DNA of 41,522 nucleotides from CAYYTU01 sp964474655 (GCA_964474655.1 CAYYTU010000025.1:1-41522), one strand, 5' to 3'. Counted from the first letter of the stretch, positions 30,752 through 39,349 are shown. Notes: a model not told the origin generated them from the sequence alone. Numbers and translations are program-made.

Positions 30752-32836
30752 ATGCTAACCCCTGAGATGTGGGCTTATATCGCGCTACTCGCCGGGCTCA
30801 TTGCCGTCGGCGTCGCAGTTTGGCTATCCCGCTGGGTTCAGCAACAAGATCCCGGTTCCGAGCGGGCGCAGGAAGTCGCATCCTGGATTCGCGAGGGCTC
30901 GCGAACGTATCTGGTCCGCCTCTACCTGGCGCTCACGTTGATCTCCGTCGCCCTCGGCGTCGTCATCGCGCTTGTCTTCGGCTTCGATATCGAACACCTG
31001 GGCACGGGCGCAGCCACCGTCAATCCCACCCGAGGCTTCACTATGGCGCTGGCCTTCATCGCCGGCGGCATCTGCTCCGCCGTAGCGGGCTATATGGGTA
31101 TGAGTATCGCCGTGGAGGCCAACGTGCGCAGCGCGACGGCGGCGCAAGAAAGCTTGAGCCAGGCCTTCCGAGTAGCGTTCTACGCCGGCTCTGTGATGGG
31201 CCTGGCGATGGTGGGGCTGGCCATCATTGGAATGAGCATCATCTATCTGATGACCGGCGACCCGGAGATCATCCTCGGGTTCAGCTTCGGCGCTTCGGCG
31301 CTGGCCCTGTTGGCCAAGGCCGGCGGAGGCATCTACACCAAGACCGCCGACATCGCAGCCGACCTGGTCGGCAAGATCGAAATCGGCATCCCCGAGGACG
31401 ACCCGCGCAACCCGGCGGTAGTGGCCGATAACGTGGGCGACAACGTAGGAGATGTGGCCGGGATGGGCGCCGACGTCTTCGACAGCTACGTGGCTAGCAC
31501 GGTGGCCGCGATGTTATTGGGCGTCTCCCTCTTCGCCGGTGACCAAACCGCACAGGTACGGTATGTACTCTTCCCCCTAATGCTCTGCACGCTGGGCATT
31601 GTGGCCTCGCTGATCGGTATCCAATTCGTGCGGGTGGGCGAAGGCGGGAAGCCAGGCCGGGCGCTCAACAGCGGGACAGTCATCACTTGTGCCATCTTCG
31701 CCGTCCTGACGACCGCGATGGTGGTGCTGGGCGACTATAACCTCGGCCTGCTCTGGGCCACGCTGGCTGGCTTGATCACCGGGGTAGTGATCGGCTTCAC
31801 CTCCGATTACTACACCTCGGCGCGCTTTCGGCCGGTGATTGAGACCGCTCGTGTCTCCAGCTCGGGCGCGGCGATCAACATCATCACCGGCTTCAGCTAC
31901 GGGCTGGTCAGCATTGTACCGTCGATCATTGGCATCGTAGTGGCGACACTGCTCTCCTATTACCTGACGGAATTTTCGGGGATAAGCGGTATCTACGGGG
32001 TCGGGATCAGCGCAGTGGGGATGCTCTCGATCAGCGGGATGATCGTCTCATCCGATGCTTACGGGCCCATCGTGGACAACGCCCGCGGCATCGCGGAGAT
32101 GGCGGGGATGTCGCGCGAGGTGATTGAGACGACCGACGTGCTCGACGCAGCTGGCAACACCGCCAAGGCGATCACCAAAGGGTTCGCCATCAGCGCGGCG
32201 GCGCTGACCGTGCTGACTCTCTTCGCGGCCTACGCCGAGGTAGTCGGCGCTCGGGGCATCGAGCTCAGTATCAGCCTGCGTGATCCGGTGGTCGTGGCCG
32301 GCGTGCTGCTGGGCGCGGTGACGCCCCCACTCTTCAGCGCCCTCACGATGCTCTCCGTCACCGAAAACGCCTTCGATATGATCGCAGAGGTCCGTCGCCA
32401 GTTCGAGGAATCGCCGGGCATCCTGGCCGGCACCGAGGCCCCCGATTACGGAGCGTGCGTGGCGCTGGCCTCTCGCGGCGCGCTGGCCGCGCTGGTCGGC
32501 CCGGCGCTGCTGGCGATCGTACTGCCGCTGATGGTGGGCTTCGTGCTCGGCCCAGAGGCGTTGGGCGGCTTCCTGGGTGGTAGCATCTTCACCGGCGTGA
32601 TCTTCGCCCTGCTGATGTCGAACGCAGGAGGCCTATGGGATAATGCCAAGAAGTACATCGAGGCAGGACGCTTCGGCGGCACTGGTTCCGATGCTCACAA
32701 AGCCAGCGTGGTGGGCGATACCGTCGGCGATCCCTTCAAGGACACCGCCGGGCCCTCGCTCAACACCCTGATCACGGTGATGTCGCTGGTCTCGTCGCTC
32801 TTCGCCCCCATCGTCGCCGCGTTCCACTTGTTTTAG
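30752..32836 (+). CDS. hppA: Membrane-bound proton-pumping pyrophosphatase, K+-independent type
   Basis: A 694-residue integral membrane pump that couples hydrolysis of pyrophosphate to proton export or uptake. The active-site motif is DLVGKIEIGIPEDDPRNPA, followed by DNVGDNVGDVAGM. The second catalytic block includes GDTVGDPFKDTAGPS near the C-terminus. About 16 hydrophobic helices fit the family. The subtype-determining motif reads GNTAKA: Lys at the position where K+-dependent enzymes have Ala, indicating a K+-independent H+-pump. ATG 30752 follows AGGAGG; an in-frame TTG two codons earlier is less likely. The alpha/beta hydrolase gene starts 12 bases after its stop. Confidence 0.96.
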   Translation: MLTPEMWAYIALLAGLIAVGVAVWLSRWVQQQDPGSERAQEVASWIREGSRTYLVRLYLALTLISVALGVVIALVFGFDIEHLGTGAATVNPTRGFTMALAFIAGGICSAVAGYMGMSIAVEANVRSATAAQESLSQAFRVAFYAGSVMGLAMVGLAIIGMSIIYLMTGDPEIILGFSFGASALALLAKAGGGIYTKTADIAADLVGKIEIGIPEDDPRNPAVVADNVGDNVGDVAGMGADVFDSYVASTVAAMLLGVSLFAGDQTAQVRYVLFPLMLCTLGIVASLIGIQFVRVGEGGKPGRALNSGTVITCAIFAVLTTAMVVLGDYNLGLLWATLAGLITGVVIGFTSDYYTSARFRPVIETARVSSSGAAINIITGFSYGLVSIVPSIIGIVVATLLSYYLTEFSGISGIYGVGISAVGMLSISGMIVSSDAYGPIVDNARGIAEMAGMSREVIETTDVLDAAGNTAKAITKGFAISAAALTVLTLFAAYAEVVGARGIELSISLRDPVVVAGVLLGAVTPPLFSALTMLSVTENAFDMIAEVRRQFEESPGILAGTEAPDYGACVALASRGALAALVGPALLAIVLPLMVGFVLGPEALGGFLGGSIFTGVIFALLMSNAGGLWDNAKKYIEAGRFGGTGSDAHKASVVGDTVGDPFKDTAGPSLNTLITVMSLVSSLFAPIVAAFHLF

Positions 32837-32848
32837 CGGGAGGTTCAA

Positions 32849-33850
32849 ATGGTAGAAATTATGCGCAATAGATTAGTGACCGGCCTCAAAGTGCTGGCTT
32901 CGTCCGCGGTGCTGGCCTCCGGTGGCTGGATTCTGTACAGCCATCTGGGGATCGATCACGACGTCCCCCTCTCGGACGCCATTCCGGCCGAGCGGCGGAT
33001 GTTCGAGGCCGAGCAAGCAGGTCAGCTCAGCTACTACGTCGATGATCGGACCTCCGGACGGCCCCTGGTGCTGATCCACAGCGTCAACGCCGCCGCCAGC
33101 GCCTACGAGATGAGGCCGCTCTTCCAACACTATCGCCAAGAACGTCCAGTCTACGCGCTCGACCTGCCGGGCTACGGTCTCTCGGAGCGCTCCAACCGGG
33201 TCTACACACCGCAGTTATTCCGCGACGCGATTCTGGCTCTGCTGAAGAGCGAGGTGGGCGAGCCGGCCGACGTGGTCGCGCTCTCGCTCGGTAGTGAGTT
33301 TGCAACCGCATCCACGCTGGCGCGGCCCGAGGCGGTGCGCTCGCTGACCCTGATCTCCCCGACCGGCTTCGACGGCGGGCGAGATGGCACCAGCACCGCG
33401 CCCGAAACGGGGATCTCCGCGCACGATCTTCTCTCCTTCCCGCTCTGGCGTCGCCCGCTCTTCGACCTGATTGCGACCAGGACCAGCATCAGGTACTTCC
33501 TGAGCCGAAGCTTCGTCGGTCCCGTGCCGGACGACTTCGTCGATTACGCCTACACCAGCGCGCACCAGCCAGGCGCCGAACACGCGCCGCTCTACTTCCT
33601 CAGCGGCAAGCTCTTCACGCCCAACGTCCGCTCCCAGCTGTACGACAAGATCAAACAACCCACGCTCGTGCTCTACGACCGCGATCCCTACGTCGCTTTC
33701 GATCAACTTCCCGCCTTCGTGGAGAGTCGCCCGCCCTGGCAAGCGGAGCGGATCGCACCGAGCCGCGGCCTGCCCCACTTCGAGCAGCTGGATAGAGTGA
33801 CAGATGCATTAGATGCCTTCTGGCAAGGCCTGGAACCGTCGGCTGAATAG
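32849..33850 (+). CDS. Alpha/beta hydrolase with N-terminal anchor
   Basis: A 333-residue hydrolase. An N-terminal hydrophobic segment (about 10-30) should anchor or export it. The fold's oxyanion region is VLIHSVNAA, the nucleophile Ser146 lies in ALSLGSE (a variant of GxSxG with Ala first), the acid is likely Asp in YDRDPYVAF, and the His is in GLPHFEQ. This is the layout of esterase/lipase and haloalkane-type enzymes; the substrate cannot be told. It follows hppA closely behind GGGAGG and is likely in its operon. Confidence 0.88.
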   Translation: MVEIMRNRLVTGLKVLASSAVLASGGWILYSHLGIDHDVPLSDAIPAERRMFEAEQAGQLSYYVDDRTSGRPLVLIHSVNAAASAYEMRPLFQHYRQERPVYALDLPGYGLSERSNRVYTPQLFRDAILALLKSEVGEPADVVALSLGSEFATASTLARPEAVRSLTLISPTGFDGGRDGTSTAPETGISAHDLLSFPLWRRPLFDLIATRTSIRYFLSRSFVGPVPDDFVDYAYTSAHQPGAEHAPLYFLSGKLFTPNVRSQLYDKIKQPTLVLYDRDPYVAFDQLPAFVESRPPWQAERIAPSRGLPHFEQLDRVTDALDAFWQGLEPSAE

Positions 33851-33854
33851 GCCT

Positions 33855-33883
33855 TTGTCCGCTGGCGATGACTATGCTATAAT
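33855..33883 (+). promoter_or_regulatory. Promoter of the TPR-gene leader
   Basis: TTGTCC (33855-33860) and perfect TATAAT (33878-33883) spaced 17 bases, with the extended -10 TGC before TATAAT. Transcription would start near 33890, giving a leader of about 255 bases before the TPR gene. Confidence 0.7.
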
Positions 33884-33920
33884 CCTCTTGCTGTTATGAC
33901 GAACGATCTGTCTGGAAACC

Positions 33921-34076
33921 GAGCTCAGGGGTTTTTCATTTGAGAATTCGGAAGTCTTTCACTGAATACCTCGGCGGGAAGGCTAACTCGCCATAGCGTT
34001 AAGATCCGCTGTGCAATGGATCTCTTACGACTTCCGAATTCTGATGACAGCTTACTGGAAAACACCATCTGAGTTT
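33921..34076 (+). ncRNA. Hammerhead-like ribozyme in the TPR-gene leader
   Basis: All parts of a hammerhead with an open stem III appear in order. Stem III: 33921-33936 with 34061-34076, best at CTCAG 33924-33928 / CTGAG 34069-34073. Stem I: 33945-33956 with 34029-34040, 12 perfect pairs, holding two inner hairpins (33973-33976 / 33987-33992 region; 34002-34007 / 34018-34023). Core: CTGATGA 34041-34047, stem II CAG-CTTA-CTG 34048-34057, GAAA 34058-34061. The predicted cleavage site is after UUC at 33937. Weak points are three mismatches in stem III near the core and seven extra bases between the cleavage site and stem I. Confidence 0.5.
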
Positions 34077-34145
34077 GAATGATCTGCTCGCGTTGGATGT
34101 GTCGTCCGCCGGGGGCAGGAAAAAAGACACCACGGAGTAGATGTT

Positions 34146-34817
34146 ATGGCAAATGAGCGAGTCAGCAGGCGAGATCGCCGCCGGGCGAAAAAGTATCAAC
34201 AAGAGGGGACCCAGGCCTATCAAGCCTGGGATGTCGAGCGCGCTGTCCAGCAGTTCGAGCAGGCTGTCGATCTGGCACCTGATGAGCCCAATTATCGTCT
34301 GGATCTGGCGCGGGCCCTGGCGCGGAGCGGTGACTTTGATCGCGCGCTGCGCGTGTTAGCCGAATTTATGCAGCTGGATCCCGATTCCCATCTGGCGGAG
34401 CGGTTCGAGCGGCTCTTTGCCAGCGGTCTGGACGAAGTGGAACATGTGCTGACTGAGAAGATGTCCGAGGCGAACCTACCGATCGAGGAGATCGGAGCCG
34501 CACTTCAGATGTGGCTGGAGTTTCGCATCGCCCTGGGCAGCAAGAAGCTGATCGTGCGAAAGCCGGAGACGTGGGCTGCAGCGCTCGACTACACAATCCG
34601 CAAGGTCAATCTCCGTCCAGTGCGGCGCTACAAACTGGCGGCCTTCTACGACATCAGCGACAGTGCTCTCCGCGACCGTCACCACGATCTGGTGAAGACG
34701 CTCGACGTCATGCCCTGCGACTATCGGTACTTCCGGGGCGACGAAAACCCGCTGGACAAGCTCGTGGAGGCGGCCGAGCTGCTGGAGGCGCTGGAGAAAC
34801 GCTTCCGCGAGCCTTAG
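34146..34817 (+). CDS. TPR protein with a possible cyclin-fold C-terminus
   Basis: A 223-residue soluble protein. A basic N-terminus (SRRDRRRAKKYQQEG) leads into two to three TPR units (about 15-95; GTQAYQAWDVERAVQQFEQAV is typical), which bind partner proteins. The C-terminal half (about 115-205) contains KPETWAAALDYTIRK and FYDISDSALRDRH, wording that resembles cyclin-box/TFIIB-like helical modules used for DNA or protein binding; this is tentative. ATG 34146 was chosen; ATG 34141 is out of frame. Its leader carries the hammerhead-like RNA. The 3' end converges on mevalonate kinase with one base between stops. Confidence 0.8.
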   Translation: MANERVSRRDRRRAKKYQQEGTQAYQAWDVERAVQQFEQAVDLAPDEPNYRLDLARALARSGDFDRALRVLAEFMQLDPDSHLAERFERLFASGLDEVEHVLTEKMSEANLPIEEIGAALQMWLEFRIALGSKKLIVRKPETWAAALDYTIRKVNLRPVRRYKLAAFYDISDSALRDRHHDLVKTLDVMPCDYRYFRGDENPLDKLVEAAELLEALEKRFREP

Positions 34818-34818
34818 A

Positions 34819-35844
34819 TCACCGCACCGTGCTCCGGATCACGCGCTTAGCTCCTCCATCTTGGAGCGCCCTCTCTACCCCGGTCACGGTCTCCTCGTCT
34901 ACCAGTGCGATTACGTTGCCACCTTGCCCGGCGCCCGAAAGCTTCACCCCCAGGGCCCCGGCGAAGTGCGCCTCATTCACCAACGTCTCCAACGAGGGAG
35001 AAGAGACGCCCAGATCGACAAGCAAGTCGTGGTTCTCGTCCATCAAGACGCCCAGGCGGTTGAGATCGCCAACCCTGATGGCCTCTCGCGCCGCCTCGGC
35101 CACCTCCCCTATCTGATCGAATAAAGCCTCGTAACGCGGCTGCTCCCGCCGCCATGCTCGTCGGACCTGCGCCACGACCTCGCGGGTGGAGCTCCGAACA
35201 CCGGTATCAGCGACGAGGACCATGAACGGCGCCCCCACGCTCAACCTTTCGAGGCAGTGATCGGCTTTTGCAAGCTCACCGCCTGTGAGATCGCCTTTCC
35301 CAAGACCATCGTCCGGCCGGGCACCTTTTGCGGCATCACCTTTCACAAAATAAATCGGCTGCTCATAGACGGTGACGGTATTATCAATCCCGCTGGGCGT
35401 TCCGTGATGAATCTTCTCAACCTCGAAGACTAAAGCGTTGACCTCGGCAGCGCTCAAAGGCCGATCCAGGAAAGCCGCCAGGGCCCGGATCAGCGCCGTG
35501 GAGACGGCCGCTCCACTGCCCAGGCCGCTGGCGATAGGAATCGTGGACCGAATCGTCAGCCTGGCATCTGGCATAGCGGATTGGAGATGCGTCAAGGTGA
35601 GACGCACGGCGGCGACCAGAGGGTGGGACGAAGGGGCTTCCTGCGCAGGTTTCAGCGCGATCCGCTCCCCCAGATCGGCGGCCACAATCGTGAGCCCCAC
35701 ATCGCGCTGAGCGGATTGGATTGTAGCGGTGGCCTTCACTTGCGTGACCGGTACTGCAATAGCCGGGCGTCCATAAACGACCGCATGTTCGCCAAAGAGA
35801 ATCGCCTTGCCCGGCGCAGATTCCTGGACCAACTTACGGGACAT
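34819..35844 (-). CDS. mvk: Mevalonate kinase
   Basis: A 341-residue GHMP kinase that phosphorylates mevalonate for isoprenoid synthesis. Motif 1 is PGKAILFGEHAVVYG at 11-25; the ATP loop is PIASGLGSGAA at 103-113; the substrate block GTPSGIDNTV follows; motif 3 is KLSGAGQGGN near the C-terminus. All key residues (Glu of GEH, Asp in GID, Ser of the ATP loop) are present. It implies a mevalonate route to isoprenoids, unusual in bacteria but known in some Chloroflexota. No other pathway gene lies in the window. A divergent promoter for the next operon lies about 85 bases upstream. Confidence 0.95.
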   Translation of the reverse strand: MSRKLVQESAPGKAILFGEHAVVYGRPAIAVPVTQVKATATIQSAQRDVGLTIVAADLGERIALKPAQEAPSSHPLVAAVRLTLTHLQSAMPDARLTIRSTIPIASGLGSGAAVSTALIRALAAFLDRPLSAAEVNALVFEVEKIHHGTPSGIDNTVTVYEQPIYFVKGDAAKGARPDDGLGKGDLTGGELAKADHCLERLSVGAPFMVLVADTGVRSSTREVVAQVRRAWRREQPRYEALFDQIGEVAEAAREAIRVGDLNRLGVLMDENHDLLVDLGVSSPSLETLVNEAHFAGALGVKLSGAGQGGNVIALVDEETVTGVERALQDGGAKRVIRSTVR

Positions 35845-35926
35845 CCCTCACCTCCTGATACTCTTCCACCGCCGCACCGATAGTGTACTTCAGATTGAGC
35901 ATTTTGCCAAGCCTTGGGAGTTCACG

Positions 35927-35955
35927 TTGACACCACCTCCGTTTGATGGTAAACT
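35927..35955 (+). promoter_or_regulatory. Promoter upstream of the glycosidase/M23 gene
   Basis: Perfect TTGACA (35927-35932) and TAAACT (35950-35955) spaced exactly 17 bases. Transcription would start near 35962, leaving a leader of about 280 bases that includes a long GC-rich hairpin and repeat copy B. Confidence 0.7.
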
Positions 35956-36044
35956 GAAGCCATCACCCATCGCCCATAGCGTCCGGCGGAAGAGCCGCTC
36001 GCCCCACGGCGAACCCCTCGTCCCGCCGGGAATCTGTCATCGCG

Positions 36045-36109
36045 GGATTTCGAAGCAGGTCGCTCAGCAAAAATGCCCTCAGGGCCACAGAGCGTCCTTA
36101 AAGCGTGAA
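36045..36109 (-). repeat. Dispersed 65-base repeat, copy B
   Basis: Reverse-complement partner of 29552-29615: 48 of 50 identical bases in the core (36045-36094), with similarity to 36109. Internally it can form a short hairpin GCCCT-C-AGGGC (36075-36085). Confidence 0.85.
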
Positions 36110-36244
36110 CAAGGCAAACGAGCTGGGATTGATACGCTCGATAAACGTGACTGTAGGCAATCTAATGCGTCTGGGCTACCCTAGAATCGCTTCGTTTGCC
36201 CATCGCCTGCATTCATTATCTCCGATCACGTCGGGAGGTAGACT

Positions 36245-38257
36245 ATGCCCTTCGCCCAATCTGGATTGTTAGTCGGTCATGGCGCGGCCAAGCCGTCAGA
36301 TCTGGACGTCATCGAACAAGCCGGGCTGGAAGCGCTCAAATTACGAGCGATCGTCAACCCGGCCTCCGATCTGACCGCTTACCGTGACCTGGGGATTCAC
36401 ACTTTCCTGGTTCAGCTTCTCAGCCCAGAACCGGGCGATCACCCCACTTCGCCGAAAGCCTTCGTGGATTATTTCGCCTCGGCGGTCGAATCGTTTGTGC
36501 GAGCCGGGGTGCGCGATTTCGAGATTCACGGCGAACCCAACCAAGCCAAGCGCGGTTATGGCGTCTCCTGGGACAGCCCCGCTGCCTTCGGCAACTGGTT
36601 CGCCCAGGTCGCCGAACGGTTGCGGACTACCTTCGGGCCCCAGGTCCGGATCGGTTTCCCCAGCCTGACGCCACCGCCCCCCAGGCAACCCGGCCCCAAA
36701 CCGGCCATCTCCGAGCGGGATTTCTTGGCCAGCTGCCGCGCGTCGCTGGAGAAGGCCGATTTCCTCTGCTGCCACGTCTACTGGGATAGCGCCGCCAACC
36801 TGCGGGCCTTCGACGGCGGTATGCGCTTCATCCGCCACTATCTGGAGCGAACACCCAGGCTTCCGCTGGTGATCTCCGAGTTCGCCAACGTCAATCCCAA
36901 TGCCCATACCGGCATCAAAGGCGATCAGTACGCTGAGTTTTACTTCACCTGTGCCCAATATGATGAGTGCAAGCAAGATTGGCCCGCCAACGCAGTCGAC
37001 TGGCCGCGCATCCAGGCCGCCTACGGGTTCATCCTCCGCTCGCCAAACCCAGACTACGCGGCCCAAACGTGGGTTGATGCCGATGGTCAACCGCGCCCGG
37101 TCGTCTCGCGCGTTGCCGGTCGTCAACATATGCCGCCAGCCAAGGCAGCGCGATTCACCTGGCCCACCGAATTTCAGTACTACACGCAATACTACGGCGA
37201 AAATCAACAGAGCTACTACGAGACGTCCTTCAATCACTCGCTGCGAGGCGGACACAACGGCGTCGACATGCACGTCAAATACAATGACCCGGCCAGCTCA
37301 CCCATCCGATCGTGCCTGGACGGCGTAGTCACGCGCAAGGAGATGCGGGAGACAGGCTACGGCCACCACGTCTACGTCACCAGTCAAGTTTCTGGCCTGG
37401 GCGAAGTGACGCTGCTCTACGCCCATATGACGCATATTCCGGTCTCGGTGGGGCAACAAGTGCACGCTGGCGACCTGATCGGCACCGCAGGTATGACCGG
37501 TTCGACCAGCGGGCCCCATCTCCACCTTTCGATGAAAGTTGATGAGCTGGATCTCCCAGCCAATGCGGATTATCTCAACCCACGCCCTTACCTGGACCCG
37601 CTTCCTGCTCCGCGAGGACGCCCGCGGGTGCCGTACGCTCGCAGCTACGTGCTGCTGCCGCCGGATGCCGGAGCAGCCTGGGCCAGCGCCGTGGCCGAAG
37701 GCGCCTGGGACGAGCATCGCTTTACCATCGGCGGCAGCGCCGACGACGCCGGGATCGGCGACCTCGATTTCCGGCGCGTCATCGCCGTCAACCCCGACCG
37801 TTGGGGCGGCGACCTACTGGACTTCTTCGAGACGCATTACCCCGGCACCATCTACATACCGGTGACAGCCTCCAATCCAGCCGCGTTAAAAGACGCACTG
37901 GATGATGTGCCCCCTCTGCCTGCTCACCCGCCGGAGCAGCCGTCGCAGCCGCGAGGGCGGCCGCGGGTGGCGTATGCTCGCAGCTACGTGCTACTGCCGC
38001 CGGGTGCCGATGCTGCCTGGGCCAGCGCCGTGGTCGAGGGGGCCTGGGACGAGCATCGCTTCACCATCGGCGGCAGCGCTGACGATGCCGGGATCGGCGA
38101 CCTCGATTTCCGGCGCGTCATCGCCGTCAACCCCGACCGTTGGGGCGGCGACCTACTGGACTTCTTCGAGACGCACTACCCCGGCGTGTTATACGTGCCT
38201 CTCATGGCGGATACCCCTCGCGATTTACGGGATAAGCTGGCAGAGGAGGGTTGGTAA
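36245..38257 (+). CDS. Glycosidase-like / M23 peptidase protein with duplicated C-terminal module
   Basis: A 670-residue multidomain protein. Residues 1-300 look like a TIM-barrel glycoside hydrolase (EIHGEPN with a candidate acid Glu, HVYWDS, and VISEFANVN with a candidate nucleophile Glu). Residues about 310-450 are an M23 LytM-type zinc peptidase: H and D of GGHNGVDMH (about 335-343) and HLH in SGPHLHLS (about 424-426). Two near-identical modules follow (about 457-534 and 570-647), each starting RGRPRV.YARSYVLLPP. The combination points to peptidoglycan or host-polymer hydrolysis outside the cell, yet no signal peptide is seen. GGGAGG lies seven bases before the ATG. Confidence 0.8.
   Translation: MPFAQSGLLVGHGAAKPSDLDVIEQAGLEALKLRAIVNPASDLTAYRDLGIHTFLVQLLSPEPGDHPTSPKAFVDYFASAVESFVRAGVRDFEIHGEPNQAKRGYGVSWDSPAAFGNWFAQVAERLRTTFGPQVRIGFPSLTPPPPRQPGPKPAISERDFLASCRASLEKADFLCCHVYWDSAANLRAFDGGMRFIRHYLERTPRLPLVISEFANVNPNAHTGIKGDQYAEFYFTCAQYDECKQDWPANAVDWPRIQAAYGFILRSPNPDYAAQTWVDADGQPRPVVSRVAGRQHMPPAKAARFTWPTEFQYYTQYYGENQQSYYETSFNHSLRGGHNGVDMHVKYNDPASSPIRSCLDGVVTRKEMRETGYGHHVYVTSQVSGLGEVTLLYAHMTHIPVSVGQQVHAGDLIGTAGMTGSTSGPHLHLSMKVDELDLPANADYLNPRPYLDPLPAPRGRPRVPYARSYVLLPPDAGAAWASAVAEGAWDEHRFTIGGSADDAGIGDLDFRRVIAVNPDRWGGDLLDFFETHYPGTIYIPVTASNPAALKDALDDVPPLPAHPPEQPSQPRGRPRVAYARSYVLLPPGADAAWASAVVEGAWDEHRFTIGGSADDAGIGDLDFRRVIAVNPDRWGGDLLDFFETHYPGVLYVPLMADTPRDLRDKLAEEGW
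37612..38185 (+). repeat. Tandem duplication in the M23-protein gene
   Basis: Unit one (37612-37846) and unit two (37951-38185) are offset by 339 bases, exactly 113 codons. The second halves are almost base-identical, including long runs with no synonymous change, while the first halves differ at scattered positions. This indicates recent duplication or gene conversion. Confidence 0.9.
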
Positions 38258-38289
38258 CCCGGCGACATTCGGGAGGATGGGGTTAGCAA

Positions 38290-39330
38290 GTGAAGGACGA
38301 GCAAGTAGCGAAGTTGCTGGAAGAGGGCCAGGCGGCGGCGCAAAGGGGCGATAAGACGGAAGCGCGCTGCTGCTTTCGCTCTGTGCTGGCACACGAGCCG
38401 ACCAATCTACAAGCGCTGTTGTGGATGAGCTGGCTGAGCGACAACCCTCGCGTCGGTCGAGTCTACGCAGAACAGGCCTTAGAGATCGCGCCGCGCGATT
38501 CTTGCGTTCGGCAAGCAGTTCGTTGGGCCCGCCAGCGCGCGTCTGCGGAACCATCACCAGGCCAGGAACCGGCTGCGAGTGAATCGGACGCCCCGACCAC
38601 AAGTGAGCGAGCTTCGCGCAGCGAAAAAAGCCGCATCGCTGTGCTCGCCGCCGTAAGCGCGTTGATCGCTCTCATCGGCGGCGCTTTGATCGCCGGGGCC
38701 CTCTTTCCCTCCCATCTACGCGCGATCGCGGCATGGGCTCCCACGCCCTCTCCCACGATCGTCGCCTCTCACACGCCCACGGTCACCGACAGCCCTCCAG
38801 CTATCCCCAGCCCCACTCGCACACCGACACCTCCTCCCACAGCCACGCCAACCCCCACGCCTACGACCACGTCCACGCCCTCGCCGACGCCATCTCCGAC
38901 GAGCCTCCCCACCGCCACGGCCTTTCCCCCCCCGACACCGACGCCACTGTCGCCGGCGCAATCGACTGTAGGGAGTAACGTGCGCTGGATTGACGTGGAT
39001 CTCAGCCAGCAGCGATTGACCGCCTACGAGGGACAGAAAGTGGTGCGCACTATACTGGTCTCGACAGGACTACCGCAGACACCCACACCGGTGGGCCAGT
39101 TCCGCATCTACGTCAAATACCGCTACGACGATATGAGCGGGCCGGACTACTACCTGGCCGACGTGCCCTATGTGATGTATTTTTACCGCGGGTATGGGCT
39201 GCACGGTACGTACTGGCACCACAACTTCGGCCAGCCGATGAGTCACGGTTGCGTTAACTTGCCCACCTCGGAGGCCGCTTGGCTATTCGAGTGGGCCGAC
39301 GTAGGAACGCTGGTGAACATCCACCGCTGA
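38290..39330 (+). CDS. TPR-anchored L,D-transpeptidase (YkuD)
   Basis: A 346-residue membrane protein. Residues 1-80 are TPR-like and cytoplasmic; 117-143 form one membrane helix; 150-225 are a Pro/Thr-rich wall-spanning linker; 230-346 are the YkuD domain, which makes 3-3 peptide cross-links in peptidoglycan. The catalytic motif is SHGCVN with Cys321, and the upstream His is in YGLHGTYWHH. WIDVDLSQQRLTAYEGQ is the usual domain opening. A cytoplasmic TPR joined to an external transpeptidase is unusual. The start is GTG 38290; a GGGG-type ribosome site is modest. It follows the M23 gene by 32 bases, probably as one operon. Confidence 0.92.
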   Translation: MKDEQVAKLLEEGQAAAQRGDKTEARCCFRSVLAHEPTNLQALLWMSWLSDNPRVGRVYAEQALEIAPRDSCVRQAVRWARQRASAEPSPGQEPAASESDAPTTSERASRSEKSRIAVLAAVSALIALIGGALIAGALFPSHLRAIAAWAPTPSPTIVASHTPTVTDSPPAIPSPTRTPTPPPTATPTPTPTTTSTPSPTPSPTSLPTATAFPPPTPTPLSPAQSTVGSNVRWIDVDLSQQRLTAYEGQKVVRTILVSTGLPQTPTPVGQFRIYVKYRYDDMSGPDYYLADVPYVMYFYRGYGLHGTYWHHNFGQPMSHGCVNLPTSEAAWLFEWADVGTLVNIHR

Positions 39331-39349
39331 CGTCCAGAGGAGTGGACGT
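39330..39349. repeat. Perfect hairpin at the end of the transpeptidase gene
   Basis: ACGTCCA (39330-39336) and TGGACGT (39343-39349) form a perfect 7-bp stem with a GAGGAG loop, starting at the last base of the stop codon. It lies between convergent genes but lacks a T-run on either strand. Confidence 0.65.

Larger units (their letters stand above)
35845..36244. other. Gap between mvk and the glycosidase/M23 gene
   Basis: No gene is supported. It holds the plus-strand promoter at 35927-35955, a leader hairpin (CCGGCGG 35983-35989 with CCGCCGG 36023-36029, enclosing GCCG 35994-35997 / CGGC 36007-36010) and dispersed repeat copy B at 36045-36109. A GGGAGG site precedes the ATG at 36245. Confidence 0.65.

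Noticed and set aside
39330..39349. Intrinsic bidirectional terminator between convergent genes
   Set aside because: The stem is perfect but no T-run follows on either strand.
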